Source of the DNA: Gibbula magus
Taxonomy: Eukaryota; Mollusca; Gastropoda; Trochida; Trochidae
NCBI GenBank assembly: GCA_936450465.1
Contig: OW388289.1
Coordinates: 75,566,593-75,630,592, forward strand
Reading direction: 5' to 3'
DNA: 64,000 nucleotides
Shown here: piece after piece, positions 1 to 10,488 of the stretch
Layout: each line of letters opens with the position of its first letter
Position numbering within the stretch: the first letter of the stretch is position 1
Translations under genes and position numbers: made by a program
Notes under the pieces: model-generated
The model's input: the letters and a program-made list of their open reading frames with translations, nothing else
Databases searched by the model: none
Told to the model about the DNA's origin: nothing

Positions 1-181
1 AACAACAGCATCATTGATACACACTGCAACGAACACAAGAGTTTCAGTAGCAGTGTAGCATTATTGCAGAGAGTGGAATTCAGTTCTTACTGAGGAAATA
101 CTGACACAATCATCAGATCGATAAAATTATATAGCAAATGATCACTCTCGCCTGATCAAAGACAACAAACACTGGGAATTC

Positions 182-405
182 ATGGTTGCAGTCATGAAAC
201 ACAGATTAACGACATTGACACTCTGACCTCAACTGAGGCAGTTGTGCAATGTTTGAGCTTTCTCTCCCCACCATCCAGTCTCCGTGGGGAACTGACAGCA
301 CTGGGGATCTAGCTGTAGGCAGTAGACATGCCACTTGCATCAGCTCTGCTCATAAAGCTATTACAGGAACAATCAATTCTGAGAGGGGACTAGTGATACA
401 GTAGT
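182..405 (+). pseudogene. Possible degenerate copia-type gag fragment
   Basis: One plus-strand frame reads DIDTLTSTEAVVQCLSFL, then SPPSSLRGELTAL, and after two stop codons MPLASALLIKLLQEQSIL. The order of a 'LL-SLP-S---L-TAL' block followed about 20 residues later by an 'LL-E' block resembles the gag-like domain of Ty1/copia retrotransposons. The stops make it non-functional and no other retrotransposon domain follows. The match is by eye only and could be chance. Confidence 0.25.
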
Positions 406-865
406 GTGCATGTTCATGTACAGACTGTCAACAGGCAGACCGGAGGTCGGTTGACCTGCAAAATTGATAGAGGACTAATCAAGTCTAGGATCTTTCAGTT
501 GGCCTAATATAAATGTAAGATTTCATCACATGTTTATTTGAGGTCTAAAAGTTAGTCTGGAGGAACAAACTTGGAAGATGAGGTATGAAATCCTAACACT
601 TCGATCTCTGAAAAGTTTTGGCAACTTTGCTGTCAAACTTGATAAATCATAGAAAATCTTGTCTTTTCTAAACTTAGAATATTTCGTATGATGAATATCA
701 CTTGCTGAAATCGCAGGTATTAAGCATTTGGCATTGAAGAATGTGATACTCTTGAAGCAGTGTTGACAAGATTCATCACGCCCAACTGAACTGAAATAGT
801 TCTAAAATCCAGGGGAAGCTTGACTGATATGCAGAATAACTTCAATAAGGTGAACAGCACGTCCC
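406..865. other. No recognisable feature
   Basis: AT-rich sequence between the possible gag relic and the 63-bp array. I see no open frame of note, no repeat and no RNA gene. Confidence 0.6.
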
Positions 866-1238
866 CAACTCCAGATCTCTTCTAACAGCAAACCATGATG
901 CTATGACTATAGTCACGTATCACACAACTCCAGATCTCCTCTAACAGCAAACCATGACGGTACGACTATACTAAGTCACGTATCACACAACTCCAGATCT
1001 CCTCTAACAGCAAACCATGACGGTACGCCTATACTAAGTCACGTATCACACAACTCCAGATCTCCTCTAACAGCAAACCATGACGGTACGACTATACTAA
1101 GTCACGTATCACACAACTCCAGATCTCCTCTAACAGCAAACCATGACGGTACGACTATACTAAGTCACGTATCACACAACTCCAGATCTCCTCTAACAGC
1201 AAACCATGACGGTACGACTATACTAAGCCATGTATCAC
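866..1238. repeat. 63-bp tandem array, six copies
   Basis: Units begin CCAGATCTCCTCTAACAGCA and recur at 871, 930, 993, 1056, 1119 and 1182. The first period is 59 bp (a more diverged first unit) and the others are exactly 63 bp. The inner units are almost identical, which indicates recent expansion. No coding function is evident. Confidence 0.95.
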
Positions 1239-2868
1239 TTCCATAAGACAGCTCATCCATGGCTTCACACTTGTCAAAGATTTGAGAATCGGTTGGTCGA
1301 TGTTGGACATTTAACAAATTAATACTCACACACAATTTTCTTTTCCCCCCCACAGGGACGCAGTTGTTTCTTTGATTTCCAATATCAAGGATAGCAGAAT
1401 TTCAGTTCACAAAGTCAAATGTATATTCTGTAGAATCTTCATCAAGCTTAAAAAAACATTCACCTCAATTCCGAAAGTTTTCAATAGATTTTGTTGAGTT
1501 TGATTTATAACCTAATACACCCGGAATGATATATCACGACTAAATCCAGAAGACATTAGATGAATAAATGACACATGATAAACTTGAGACACTTCAAATG
1601 AATACTGTATAATCATTGATAAAGTATCAAAGAAGAAATTAATTTTCATTTAATACGGCCAGTCTCTTTTATTAAACCAAACCACACAAACTTACTTCAG
1701 ATGCCTCTAAATGATAGACCTACCAGAAGTATACATCAGTGAAAGTGAAGTCCCTGACAAAATTAAAGAACACAACTCTTGCTTGATTAATGTCAGAAGC
1801 AGTACCAGAGTGCCATGAATCAGAACTAAGCTCCTGTATGAAATATTGCAAAATGCCCATTAATCCTGCTTGTCCGACCAATAATTTAACTTGCCCAACC
1901 AAATAATATGTAATGAGCAAACTGTCTGAACGAATTAGAAGGTATTCCAGTAAATTTCTCCTGAAGTCTGATGGTAATGACCTCTGAAGTCAAGGATAAT
2001 CTATAACAAGAGGAAGCATGTTATTTCAATCTGACCATTTGTGCATCCGGGAGAGGGATTGTGTTGAAGACCTGAGTCCCAAGAGTCGGCAACGTCTACT
2101 GGTTTGACAGGACCCATCTGTTAGCAGTGTGACTGGGGACAAGATGAGATTTCTGTGCTTCCAGAGGAAGAGGGATCCCGGTGTGGGAGCTGTAGTCATC
2201 TACATTGCGGATCATCCTTTCATCAGATATTTATGTTTATCTTATTTGATTTCCTTATGTTTTCTAGTGTTCCTTAGATTTCAAATGGGAGATCCTCATT
2301 GGTCGAGTTATTTTTGTGTAAGAAATTCATATTTATATGATTTAATTTAAATGGTTTGATCTTCTTGTGCTTTTGAACTCCCTGTGGAAGATACTTCACG
2401 GTCATCTTCTTAATGCTTACTTCATTTGTCAGTTGTACTAGATTTTGATTTTTTATGTGCTCTTGATTGATGCTGTAGGGAGAATGGATCCTCACTGGGG
2501 AGTTGGTCATCTTCAGCCTTGTCATCAGATGTGATTACAAAAGTAAAATTGATAAAATTTGACATTCAATTTATATGGATGGTAGAATTACAAAAAGAAA
2601 ATTCCACTTCTTACAGTCTCCTTTTCAATATTTGATAAAATGGTGATATTATCAGAATAAATACTTTTTTTCAAGACTAGCATCATCTGGTATAGATGGT
2701 TTATTATTTTGTTTTTCAAACTTTAGATTGCTTTCAAAAGCCAAGATACTTGATACCTCAGTAAAATTCAGGCATTTCCCTTCATTTATATTGACGTAAC
2801 ATTTAATATTAACTTGTTAAATAATTCATATTTCTAAGATTGTTGATGTCAATCTGTCAATCATCATC
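1239..2868. other. No recognisable gene
   Basis: Intronic AT-rich sequence. Short open frames on both strands (for example 1920-1720 minus, 2129-2350 plus) have no recognisable domain and no splice context that ties them to the X11/Mint gene. Confidence 0.6.
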
Positions 2869-2879
2869 ACATACATTGA

Positions 2880-3156
2880 GGTGAGGTGAGTTCGGGTTTA
2901 ACACTGTTTCACTTATGGTACCGCTGCTAGTATTATGGCAGGGAGAAAGCCCTCAAATCTGTGTGGCTATGCATTGTGATGAAACCTGCGAGCATCGGCT
3001 GAAAGCAGTGAACCATGGGCGGTACTACACTGAAATTGAGTAAAGCATTGCACCCAAATTTTACTGGGTGTAGAACAGCTCTCTACCTGGTGGGATTTGA
3101 ACCCTGGACCCTTTGATCCAAAGCCAACCGCTAACCACTGCGCTATCTCGCCCCCA
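2880..3156 (-). mobile_element. tRNA-derived SINE, near full length, with 11-bp target-site duplication
   Basis: Read on the minus strand, the element starts GGGGGCGAGATAGCGCAG and has a pol III A box (TAGCGCAGTGG, 3145-3135) and a perfect B box (GGTTCAAATCC, 3103-3093). A body follows that is shared with other copies in the window, and it ends in an AACTCACCTCAC-type tail. ACATACATTGA flanks it at 2869-2879 and 3157-3167, an 11-bp target-site duplication. The body resembles the tRNA-headed SINE families common in gastropod and bivalve genomes. I cannot name the exact family without a library search. Confidence 0.93.
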
Positions 3157-3167
3157 ACATACATTGA

Positions 3168-3649
3168 TGAACTATAACAAACTTGATTTTTATTTAAAGA
3201 TATTCAGATGAAAAGGACATACAACCTCTTTGAACAAGAATAACCAGTTATTTAGTGTTAGCATCAATACATTTTCTGAAACATACTGTTTACAATAACA
3301 AACAATTCAAGACTATTAAACTGTCTGATAAATTTAAGTAATTACAACATCAATGAGGTATTAAGGCTATAAGTCCTACTATAATCACACTTAAGTCAAG
3401 AGAGAATCATTTCAGCAACTTTAAGTGCTCATAAAACAACTATTTGCACGACACATTAGTTGTGATGCACATCAAATTACCAGGTATTCTACATCATGTG
3501 CTGAATAATCAGATTTTTTAATTTATATGAAAACAAAACAGATATTTCTCAATTACAATCTCATGAAAGATCATACAGAAACATTAATATCTTTAATCTA
3601 TTTTCTACAACATTAAATTTGTAAGAAAAAATATATTACAAAATGACCT
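3168..3649. other. No recognisable feature
   Basis: AT-rich sequence between the full-length SINE and the 30-bp array, with nothing recognisable. Confidence 0.6.
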
Positions 3650-3800
3650 AAAAACCTATAGCTATAAGCGAATTGTGTTAAAAACCAATAGCTATAAGCG
3701 AAATTGTGTTAAAAACCTATAGCTTTAAGAGAAATTGTGTTAAAAACCTACAGCTATAAGCGAATTGTGTTAAAAACCTATAACTATAAGCGTATTGTTT
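3650..3800. repeat. 30-31 bp tandem array, five copies
   Basis: Five imperfect units of AAAAACCTATAGCTATAAGC followed by GAATTGTGTT. Units differ by single substitutions and a one-base indel. Confidence 0.92.
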
Positions 3801-4558
3801 AATATCAACACATTTATTTTGAGAATTCAACATATATAGTTCCTGAGACTAATAACTTTCCTTTCTCCACAAACAAACTTTTAATATTGAGTTTGTGTTA
3901 GACCTTTGAGATGGAACACCACTATATTCAAGACTAGTGAAGAATTGTTCAGGACAGTATGATCCTCTTATGTCAAACTTCATTTTCATCTCTGGCAACG
4001 TTCATCTTCAGCAAATCCTGCTGCTCTTGAAGTCATCATAATGATTTGTCACTTTAGTCAAATGGATTGTACAAAAACTGCTGACCATGATGGATATATC
4101 TAGTTTTAGTAATACTTATCTCAGAGTAGGCACATTATACCATATAAAAACCCTTTGATGGTTGGACATTTTCCATGCTCAAAATATTTGGCAGTCATAT
4201 CATTTATTCTAAAAGCAATGATGGCAAAGCAGATTTACTAATATTTATAACCCTTCGAAATCAAATGAAGAAGGCAATGCCACATAAAGTGTAAATGATG
4301 CACTAACAGCCCATGAGGATAATTAGGACATGCTTAGCTCAAAGTTTAAGTCTGAGCTTAGCGGCCTTTGTGAAGGCAAACCCTGGATGCAGTTCCTCAA
4401 AGCAATAGAATCATTGACACTGGTCTGTATTGCATTAGTTTACCTTAAGACTTCATCCTAAACTGAACACAATACAATCATGAAAAGCCTAGATTTTAAC
4501 TGACAATACATCAAATTCAGCAAGTTCTATTTCTCTGAGGCACTGTTTCTATATCTAA
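3801..4558. other. No recognisable feature
   Basis: AT-rich sequence with no open frame, repeat or RNA gene that I can support. Confidence 0.6.
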
Positions 4559-4560
4559 TA

Positions 4561-4888
4561 CCGTATTTCCTCTTTCCCAGGCCATTACTAACATGTAAAG
4601 ACTCTAATCCCCCGGCGCTTATTGGAGGCCTGTCTCTTATTTGAGGCCCGGCCCTTATTTCATTATTAGGTTTGACCAGTACATGTGATAATCTCTGATA
4701 ACTGACGAAAATTTCTTAGAATAACACGAACACCTCGCCATTCGGTTTTAACCTTATTTAGTGTGGTAGTTAAACCCTCTTAGTACCTGGGAACATAATG
4801 TTATGTGGAAAATATTATCCAGTAGGGGGTGATCATTGATGCGATATAAACCTTATTGGAGGCCCGGCCCCTAATAGAGGAAATACGG
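4561..4888. mobile_element. MITE with CCGTATTTCCTCT termini and TA duplication
   Basis: The left end CCGTATTTCCTCT and its complement AGAGGAAATACGG on the right are flanked by TA on both sides (4559-4560 and 4889-4890), as expected for Tc1/mariner-type miniature elements. Subterminal copies of a GGAGGCCCGGCCC-type motif occur in inverted orientation inside. There is no transposase frame, so it is non-autonomous. Confidence 0.82.
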
Positions 4889-4890
4889 TA

Positions 4891-6953
4891 GTCCTCCTCT
4901 TTTACAAAATAATTCAAACTTATTGTGTTATCTGAGACTAATGTCTGTCTACAAGATGACAAATTGTAAACGATAAAAAGTTATTTGCTACAATACCTCA
5001 GGAAATATATACTCCCTGACAATACCAAAACATATTGCAACTGCTTAAGTGTCATGTTGAAAGATATTGACTTACAACTCATCATCACCTATCATAATTT
5101 TCAAATACAGCCTAAAAATCACTCACTGAAAGGATGAGGATGAGATTCACAAAATCTAAATGTTACATTGCATTAAACTACATACTGACTTTTTTTTAGC
5201 AATTTTAGTGACTAGTACTGACATTACACATAATCTGAAGGAAATTCCATGGATTACTGAATAACCATTTGTCTCCAAATGAAAATATAGACCTATATAA
5301 TGTATCAGTGCATAAAGTTCTGACTAATACTAGAGAATCCCCTAAATTAGCTTATTATGTTTGGTATTTGCTTTCATACTGCTAATCTTAGAAAATTACA
5401 CATATTACCCTAATAGTATGTGGACTGCTGGAGGATATTTGCTGAGCAAGCACCTATGAGAAGTTGGAAATCTGTCCCTTGATTAAAGATACCTTGATGC
5501 TGATGATGATAAACTCTTCATGACTTCCTGTCATCCCTAATACAACGACACTCCACGAATCAAGGGGAACAATCAGTGTCTGGTCTAACTAGATTACTCA
5601 TCCAAGAAATTGCTTCATAAAGCTTCACTAATACGGGAGACTTGATGAGGGCGACGGAACAGGACCTTCAGCGGCTTGATCACCAGATTCCATCATGGAA
5701 ATCTTACCTGACCTACATTTTTATTACAAGATTTTCTAATGGAGACTAGTTTACCTCTTTGGAGGAAGTGGGGTGGAAAAGGTTAGAGGATTAGTGAGAG
5801 CTGAAGCCAGTTTAAATCTTCAAGTAACCTAGATTTTAAGTTCCAGAATCCAGAATCAATGCTGCTTAAAATCTGATTTTGTATGACTTCTAATCAAGGC
5901 CAATGGGAAATAAGTCTATAATCAGACATTAATGAACATCTTTTAAACATTTAAAGTCTACTAATCAAAAGGGGCGGCGCTTACCAATGCTAATTAAAAT
6001 TTGGAAGGCATTAATGTCCTGTCTGCGGATCAAATAAATGATTCACGGCGATATTGGGTAATTATGATAAAAGAGGGTGAGGTAGCGTCAAAACACAGAT
6101 AAAACACTGATGCACAAAGCAACATTAATTGTTACGTTTAGTCTGATGAAGGGGGTCTATCGACCCACGAAACATAACAATTACACACTCTTTTATTTAA
6201 AGGTCTACCTCTAGACGACATCTCTATGTATAGACAATATGGGATCCTTGCCATTAGAATTTTTCAAATCATATTACTGCAAATTCCGTAATGTAGGAAA
6301 GAGGATGTAAAACAAAATGTTGGACAAGGTTCCTATAGAATTTGAATGAAGCAAGTCAGGACAATAAAGACCCATTAACATTTCCTTGCTAGATAGTAGC
6401 TTACTCAACTGAAATGTGACAAAAAGAATATTATGAATAATGATAAACCTCAATTATGTAAAAGATCTCTTTCCCAAGTTTTACGACAGGACATCCAATC
6501 TCCACCAATGACAAAACTGGCAAATTTAGGCCAGAAAGCACCGGAATTGCAAGAAGTGGGGCGGAAGAGATCATGGACTGTGGCTATGACACACAAGAGA
6601 TGGAAAGCAGTGTGATTGCCCTAGGTTCCCTGAAGTAGTGTTTGCGTATATCCCTCCGCCTCATCAACCCCTGCCCTTGGGATGGACAGCTCAACAGAGG
6701 GAGTCTTAATGATTTCATTCAATTTACACACGTCTGCTCTGTCTTTATGAAAATGCTGACCCTTATATTTGGCCAATCAGATTTGTTGAAGCAATGCTGC
6801 CTGCAATCAGGACTTTGAGTCATGTACTACAGATAGAAACTAGATCTTCTTCATCCTTGAAAATCAGTTCTGGGAGCAACAAGAATCTTTGTTCATCCAA
6901 TTAGTGGCATACTAGAGAAAGATGATTTGGATTAAAGCCCCAGTGAAAAAGAA
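4891..6953. other. No gene; one retroelement-tail-like hairpin
   Basis: Mostly featureless AT-rich sequence. At 6127-6182 two 13-bp arms (AATTGTTACGTTT and its near complement) enclose CTGATGA, a GGGTC-TATC-GACCC stem-loop and CGAAAC. Hairpins with a CTGATGAAG...CGAAAC layout are frequent near the 3' ends of invertebrate retroelements, so this is probably a repeat relic. A 60-codon plus-strand frame at 6433-6615 is not recognisable. Confidence 0.5.
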
Positions 6954-7177
6954 ACCGGGATTCCAGCGGGATCCCAGTGTATCCCGGTGGAATCCCGGTT
7001 TTCAGACCGGGATATACTGGGAATAGGTGGGATGACCGGGATTAGTTTTCAACAACCGGGATCCCGGTTCCATCGGGAAAATATGACATTGAAATCCCGG
7101 ATCAGGCTGGAATTTATACTGAAATCCCGGATCAAACCGGGAATTTCATTTTTCAAACCCCTTAACAAACCGAGATT
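6954..7177. repeat. Irregular cluster of CCGGGAT/ATCCCGG motifs
   Basis: Roughly a dozen copies of the 7-mers CCGGGAT or ATCCCGG occur in both orientations at irregular spacing. This is much richer in G+C than its surroundings and capable of many alternative hairpins. It shares the GGGATCCC core with the array at 8570-8890. Confidence 0.85.
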
Positions 7178-8569
7178 TCACTGAGAAAATTAATATTTTA
7201 AAAAGTACCTAAATTAGGATTACTATATTACGCACAAATGGAAATCACAAACAATCTCTGGATTCTAATAAATCCCCATTCCAACAAAGTAAAACAACCA
7301 TAAATTAAAAATTTACCATAAATATTGGTTCTTAACTTTTCATCTCCCAAAACTTATGTTTACATAGAGATAAATGAATATGGGTATGTGTACTCAATGT
7401 CTCTAGTTGGCACAGACTCATCCAACTATATCCTTTTTTCTTCAAAGATCTAAAAAAAAAGTGTGGAAAATTGAAAAAAAAAGCAAAGAATTTGTGCCGA
7501 TTAGTGCAAAGGCAATATATATGTATGCCTTATGATATTGTAATATAATTCTTTTATATATATTTAAAATAAAATTGTTTCCTTTTCTACAGGCATTGTG
7601 GATTTTTTGTTTTACTATAACACTTAAACAAATATCATTTAATGGATTATTATTTAGAACTACCATCAAAACTTGCTAAAAATACTTTCCTTTAAATGTG
7701 CATTTTATGTAAATATTTCAATTTAATTATATATACTTTCATTTGACAAGGCAATTTCAATTTGTTCTATTTCCTAATGATATTTATAAGTTTTAAGGGA
7801 TTTTATGGGTGCTTCTTCCACTCTTAAACTCAAAGCATTGCATGCAACGTTTTATCAGCTAATATGGTGCTCAGTCTTCAGTGCAAGGAGCTCTAGCTCC
7901 AAGCTCTTTGCAGCGTTCATTGCAACCTTTTGGGTTTACTTAAGCTACAGTGATGTTACGAGTTTAGAAGAATAGCAGACGCCAAAAGGTGAGAACCAAA
8001 ACAATAATGAAGTAGATCTTAGCAATGTAATTTCTTGTCAAAAACATCATGTCTAGAGCCAGAGAGGCTCCACCCTCAGGTATAGTACTCTTATTTGAAC
8101 TTCTTATCAGCCCATGTTGTCTGTTTTAATGTGTAAAGTACTGGGCAAGTGTTAGTTCATGCATAAAATAATGTAAACTCTACTATCATGTTGAGTAAGT
8201 TTTCCTGACATTTTGTCATTTAGTAAGAGTTTATTTGAGTTATATTTCAGTACTTTCAAGTTGTAAGTAGCATATATTCAAGTAAAATTCATGTGTGCTA
8301 CTCATATTTTCCCGTTTGAATCAAATTACTTGTGTCATGATCAAACAATCTCAGAGTAAGTAATTCTTAGCAGAGTAACCAAGTGTAAAATAATTAATTA
8401 CTGCGAGTTCATTTATATTCAATTTCAAAGATAGTTTGCTGATAGTGTTTACTCTGATAGTGTATAATGATTTGTAACTACATACTATTGAATTAATAAC
8501 AGAACAGTAACTGTTAACAAAGTGTGTTTTCTGTTTGTTGCAGAACATGACTGTTTCCCGCCTTTTCCT
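7178..8569. other. No recognisable gene
   Basis: Very AT-rich sequence between the two GATCCC-rich loci. The open frames on the minus strand at 7669-7442 and 8548-8351 are low-complexity and not recognisable. Confidence 0.6.
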
Positions 8570-8890
8570 CCCGGCGGGATCCCGACAAATCCCGCTTTTT
8601 TATCCCAGCGGGATCCCAATAAATCCCGCTTTTTTCTCCCGGCGGGATCCCACCGGAATCCCACCGGAATCCCACTGGGATCCCGCCGGGATCCCGATAA
8701 ATCCCGCTTTTTTCTCCCGGCGGGATCCCACCGGGATCCCACTGGGATCCCGCCGGGATCCCGATAAATCCCGCTTTTTTCTCCCGGCGGGATCCCACCG
8801 GGATCCCACTGGGATCCCGCCGGGATCCCGATAAATCCCGCTTTTTTCTCCCGGCGGGATCCCACCGGAATCCCACTGGGATTCCCGGTA
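8570..8890. repeat. 67-bp tandem array built from GGGATCCC palindromes
   Basis: The unit is ATAAATCCCGCTTTTTTCTC followed by several GGCGGGATCCCACCGGGATC-type segments. It recurs at exactly 67 bp (ATAAATCCC at 8697, 8764 and 8831), with shorter variant units on the left. Each unit contains four to five near-palindromic GGGATCCC cores. Because 67 is not a multiple of 3, the open frames seen here on both strands simply rotate through frames and are not genes. Confidence 0.93.
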
Positions 8891-9663
8891 ACTTTTTCAT
8901 TGGGGAGGTCATGATTATACACAATGATATACATCTGCTTTATCCCTCAACACACTCTTGATGGTGTCCTTAACTTGGCCTGTCCAGCTTAATTGGGACA
9001 TTATCAATTATTGTTATATTTTTCTATATATTATGAACATTAAGATAAGAAAGATGGATCCTCACAACGTTTTCTGTTTATATGACATGAGAGAAGATTC
9101 TCCCCAAAACAATTGTTGGTATCCAAATTTGTAAAACATTGAATTTTTAAAAAAGATTAAAGAATCTGGTAAGTATAATATTTACTATAATTACTATAAG
9201 ACATCGTCCTATAACATTTAGATGTGAAGATTCTCATGACATATAACACAATCCTTATTTTTCTCCACGAAACCTTGCGAAGACAACTTTTCCGAACTCA
9301 TTGAACACTAATTACATTGCAATTGATAAAACCAACATTTGACTGATCTGCTGTCACCATTAACTTTATATAGCCAAGGATTATTTGATGATTTCAAAAT
9401 CATTTCAGATAAAATGTTCAATTCAAAATGAACGTCAGAGTGATTCAAAGTTATGTGATATATTGATAGCACAAGTGTTATCTTATGATTTAGTTTAAAT
9501 TTCGCAATTTCCTGCTGATATCAAGAAGGAATTTGATATCCATGCCCTTTCACTGCCAATTTAGCAAAGGATCACAAATGTTAGGAGATCAATCAAAGTC
9601 ACTGAAAACTTATGAATTCTAATTCACCACTAAACCACTCTTAAATCCAATTTTAAGTTTTAG
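8891..9663. other. No recognisable feature
   Basis: AT-rich intronic sequence with no open frame, repeat or RNA gene that I can support. Confidence 0.6.
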
Positions 9664-9915
9664 AGTTGAGGTAAGGTGATTTGGGGTTTAACTCTGCTTT
9701 CAATGGTTTTTCACTTTTATCAAGGCTGATAGTAGTATTTCAGAGAGAAACCCTGCAAAACTATTGTGGTTATGCATTGCAGTGAAACCTGCAACCATAG
9801 GCTGGACCTAATGAATCATAAAACTGCACTGAAATTCAGCATAGCATTGCACCCAAACCTTACTGCATGTAGAACAGTTCTCTAATGCAAACAAAGTTGC
9901 CAGGCCCTTGGCAGG
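9664..9915 (-). mobile_element. Diverged SINE copy of the 2880-3156 family
   Basis: The stretch shares with the intact SINE the order GGGGTTTAACTCTGCTTTCA, TATGCATTGCAGTGAAACCT, GCATTGCACCCAAACCTTAC and TGTAGAACAGTTCTCT. The tRNA-like head is badly degraded, and many substitutions and small deletions make it older than the other copies. No target duplication is evident. Confidence 0.85.
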
Positions 9916-10263
9916 ATTTTAGGTCTCAGAAGAAGATAAGTTTATATGTATATAAGAGTAAGTATAAAGATGAATAATATTAATCCAATCAAGTAACCTG
10001 CTAGTTATATCAGAGCAAAACTCTTCTTCCTTATTAAAATTCCTGGACACGTAAAAAGTATTTTCAAAATTGTTGTGTAAATGATTAATTTGATACACAT
10101 TACTCTAACAAATTTAAATTTTTTCTATTTCACTTTTAAGTTCACACTTTATTGAAATATTATAAGACTTGGCTAAATTCTCTTTTTGTGTAAAACCTTG
10201 CCTTGTGATCTTTGGAAGGCAATTTGCCAAACAATGTTGTTCTTCAATTGAAATATATGTTGT

Positions 10264-10488
10264 AGTTGAGTTGAATTGAGTTGGGGTTTAACGCCGTTTT
10301 CAAGAGTATTTCACTTATATCGCGGCTGCTAGTATTACGGCAGGGAGAAAGACCGCAACGCCATGTGGCTATGCATTGCAGTGAAACCTGCGAGCATCGG
10401 CTGGAACTAGCGAACCATGGGTGGTACTACGCTGAAATTCATTGTAGCATTGCACCCAAACCTTACTGCGTGTAGAACAGTTCTCTAC
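10264..10488 (-). mobile_element. 5'-truncated SINE copy of the same family
   Basis: This copy is closer to the intact SINE, with GGGGTTTAACGCCGTTTTCA, ATCGCGGCTGCTAGTATTAC, GAGCATCGGCTGGAACTAGC and TGTAGAACAGTTCTCTACTG in the same order. It ends where the tRNA head would begin, so the A and B boxes are missing. The 64-codon plus-strand frame here is just the SINE read through. Confidence 0.9.

Noticed and set aside
866..1238. CRISPR-like direct repeats
   Set aside because: Units are contiguous with no unique spacers, and the window is clearly animal DNA; this and the other arrays are minisatellites.
3090..3155. A genuine tRNA gene on the minus strand
   Set aside because: A and B boxes are good, but the sequence continues into the SINE body, lacks a proper acceptor stem, and is flanked by a target-site duplication.
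6127..6182. Possible hammerhead ribozyme (CTGATGA, GGGTC-GACCC stem, CGAAAC)
   Set aside because: The core words are present, but the outer arms pair with each other and no separate stem I, stem III and cleavage triplet could be drawn. It fits a retroelement-tail hairpin better.
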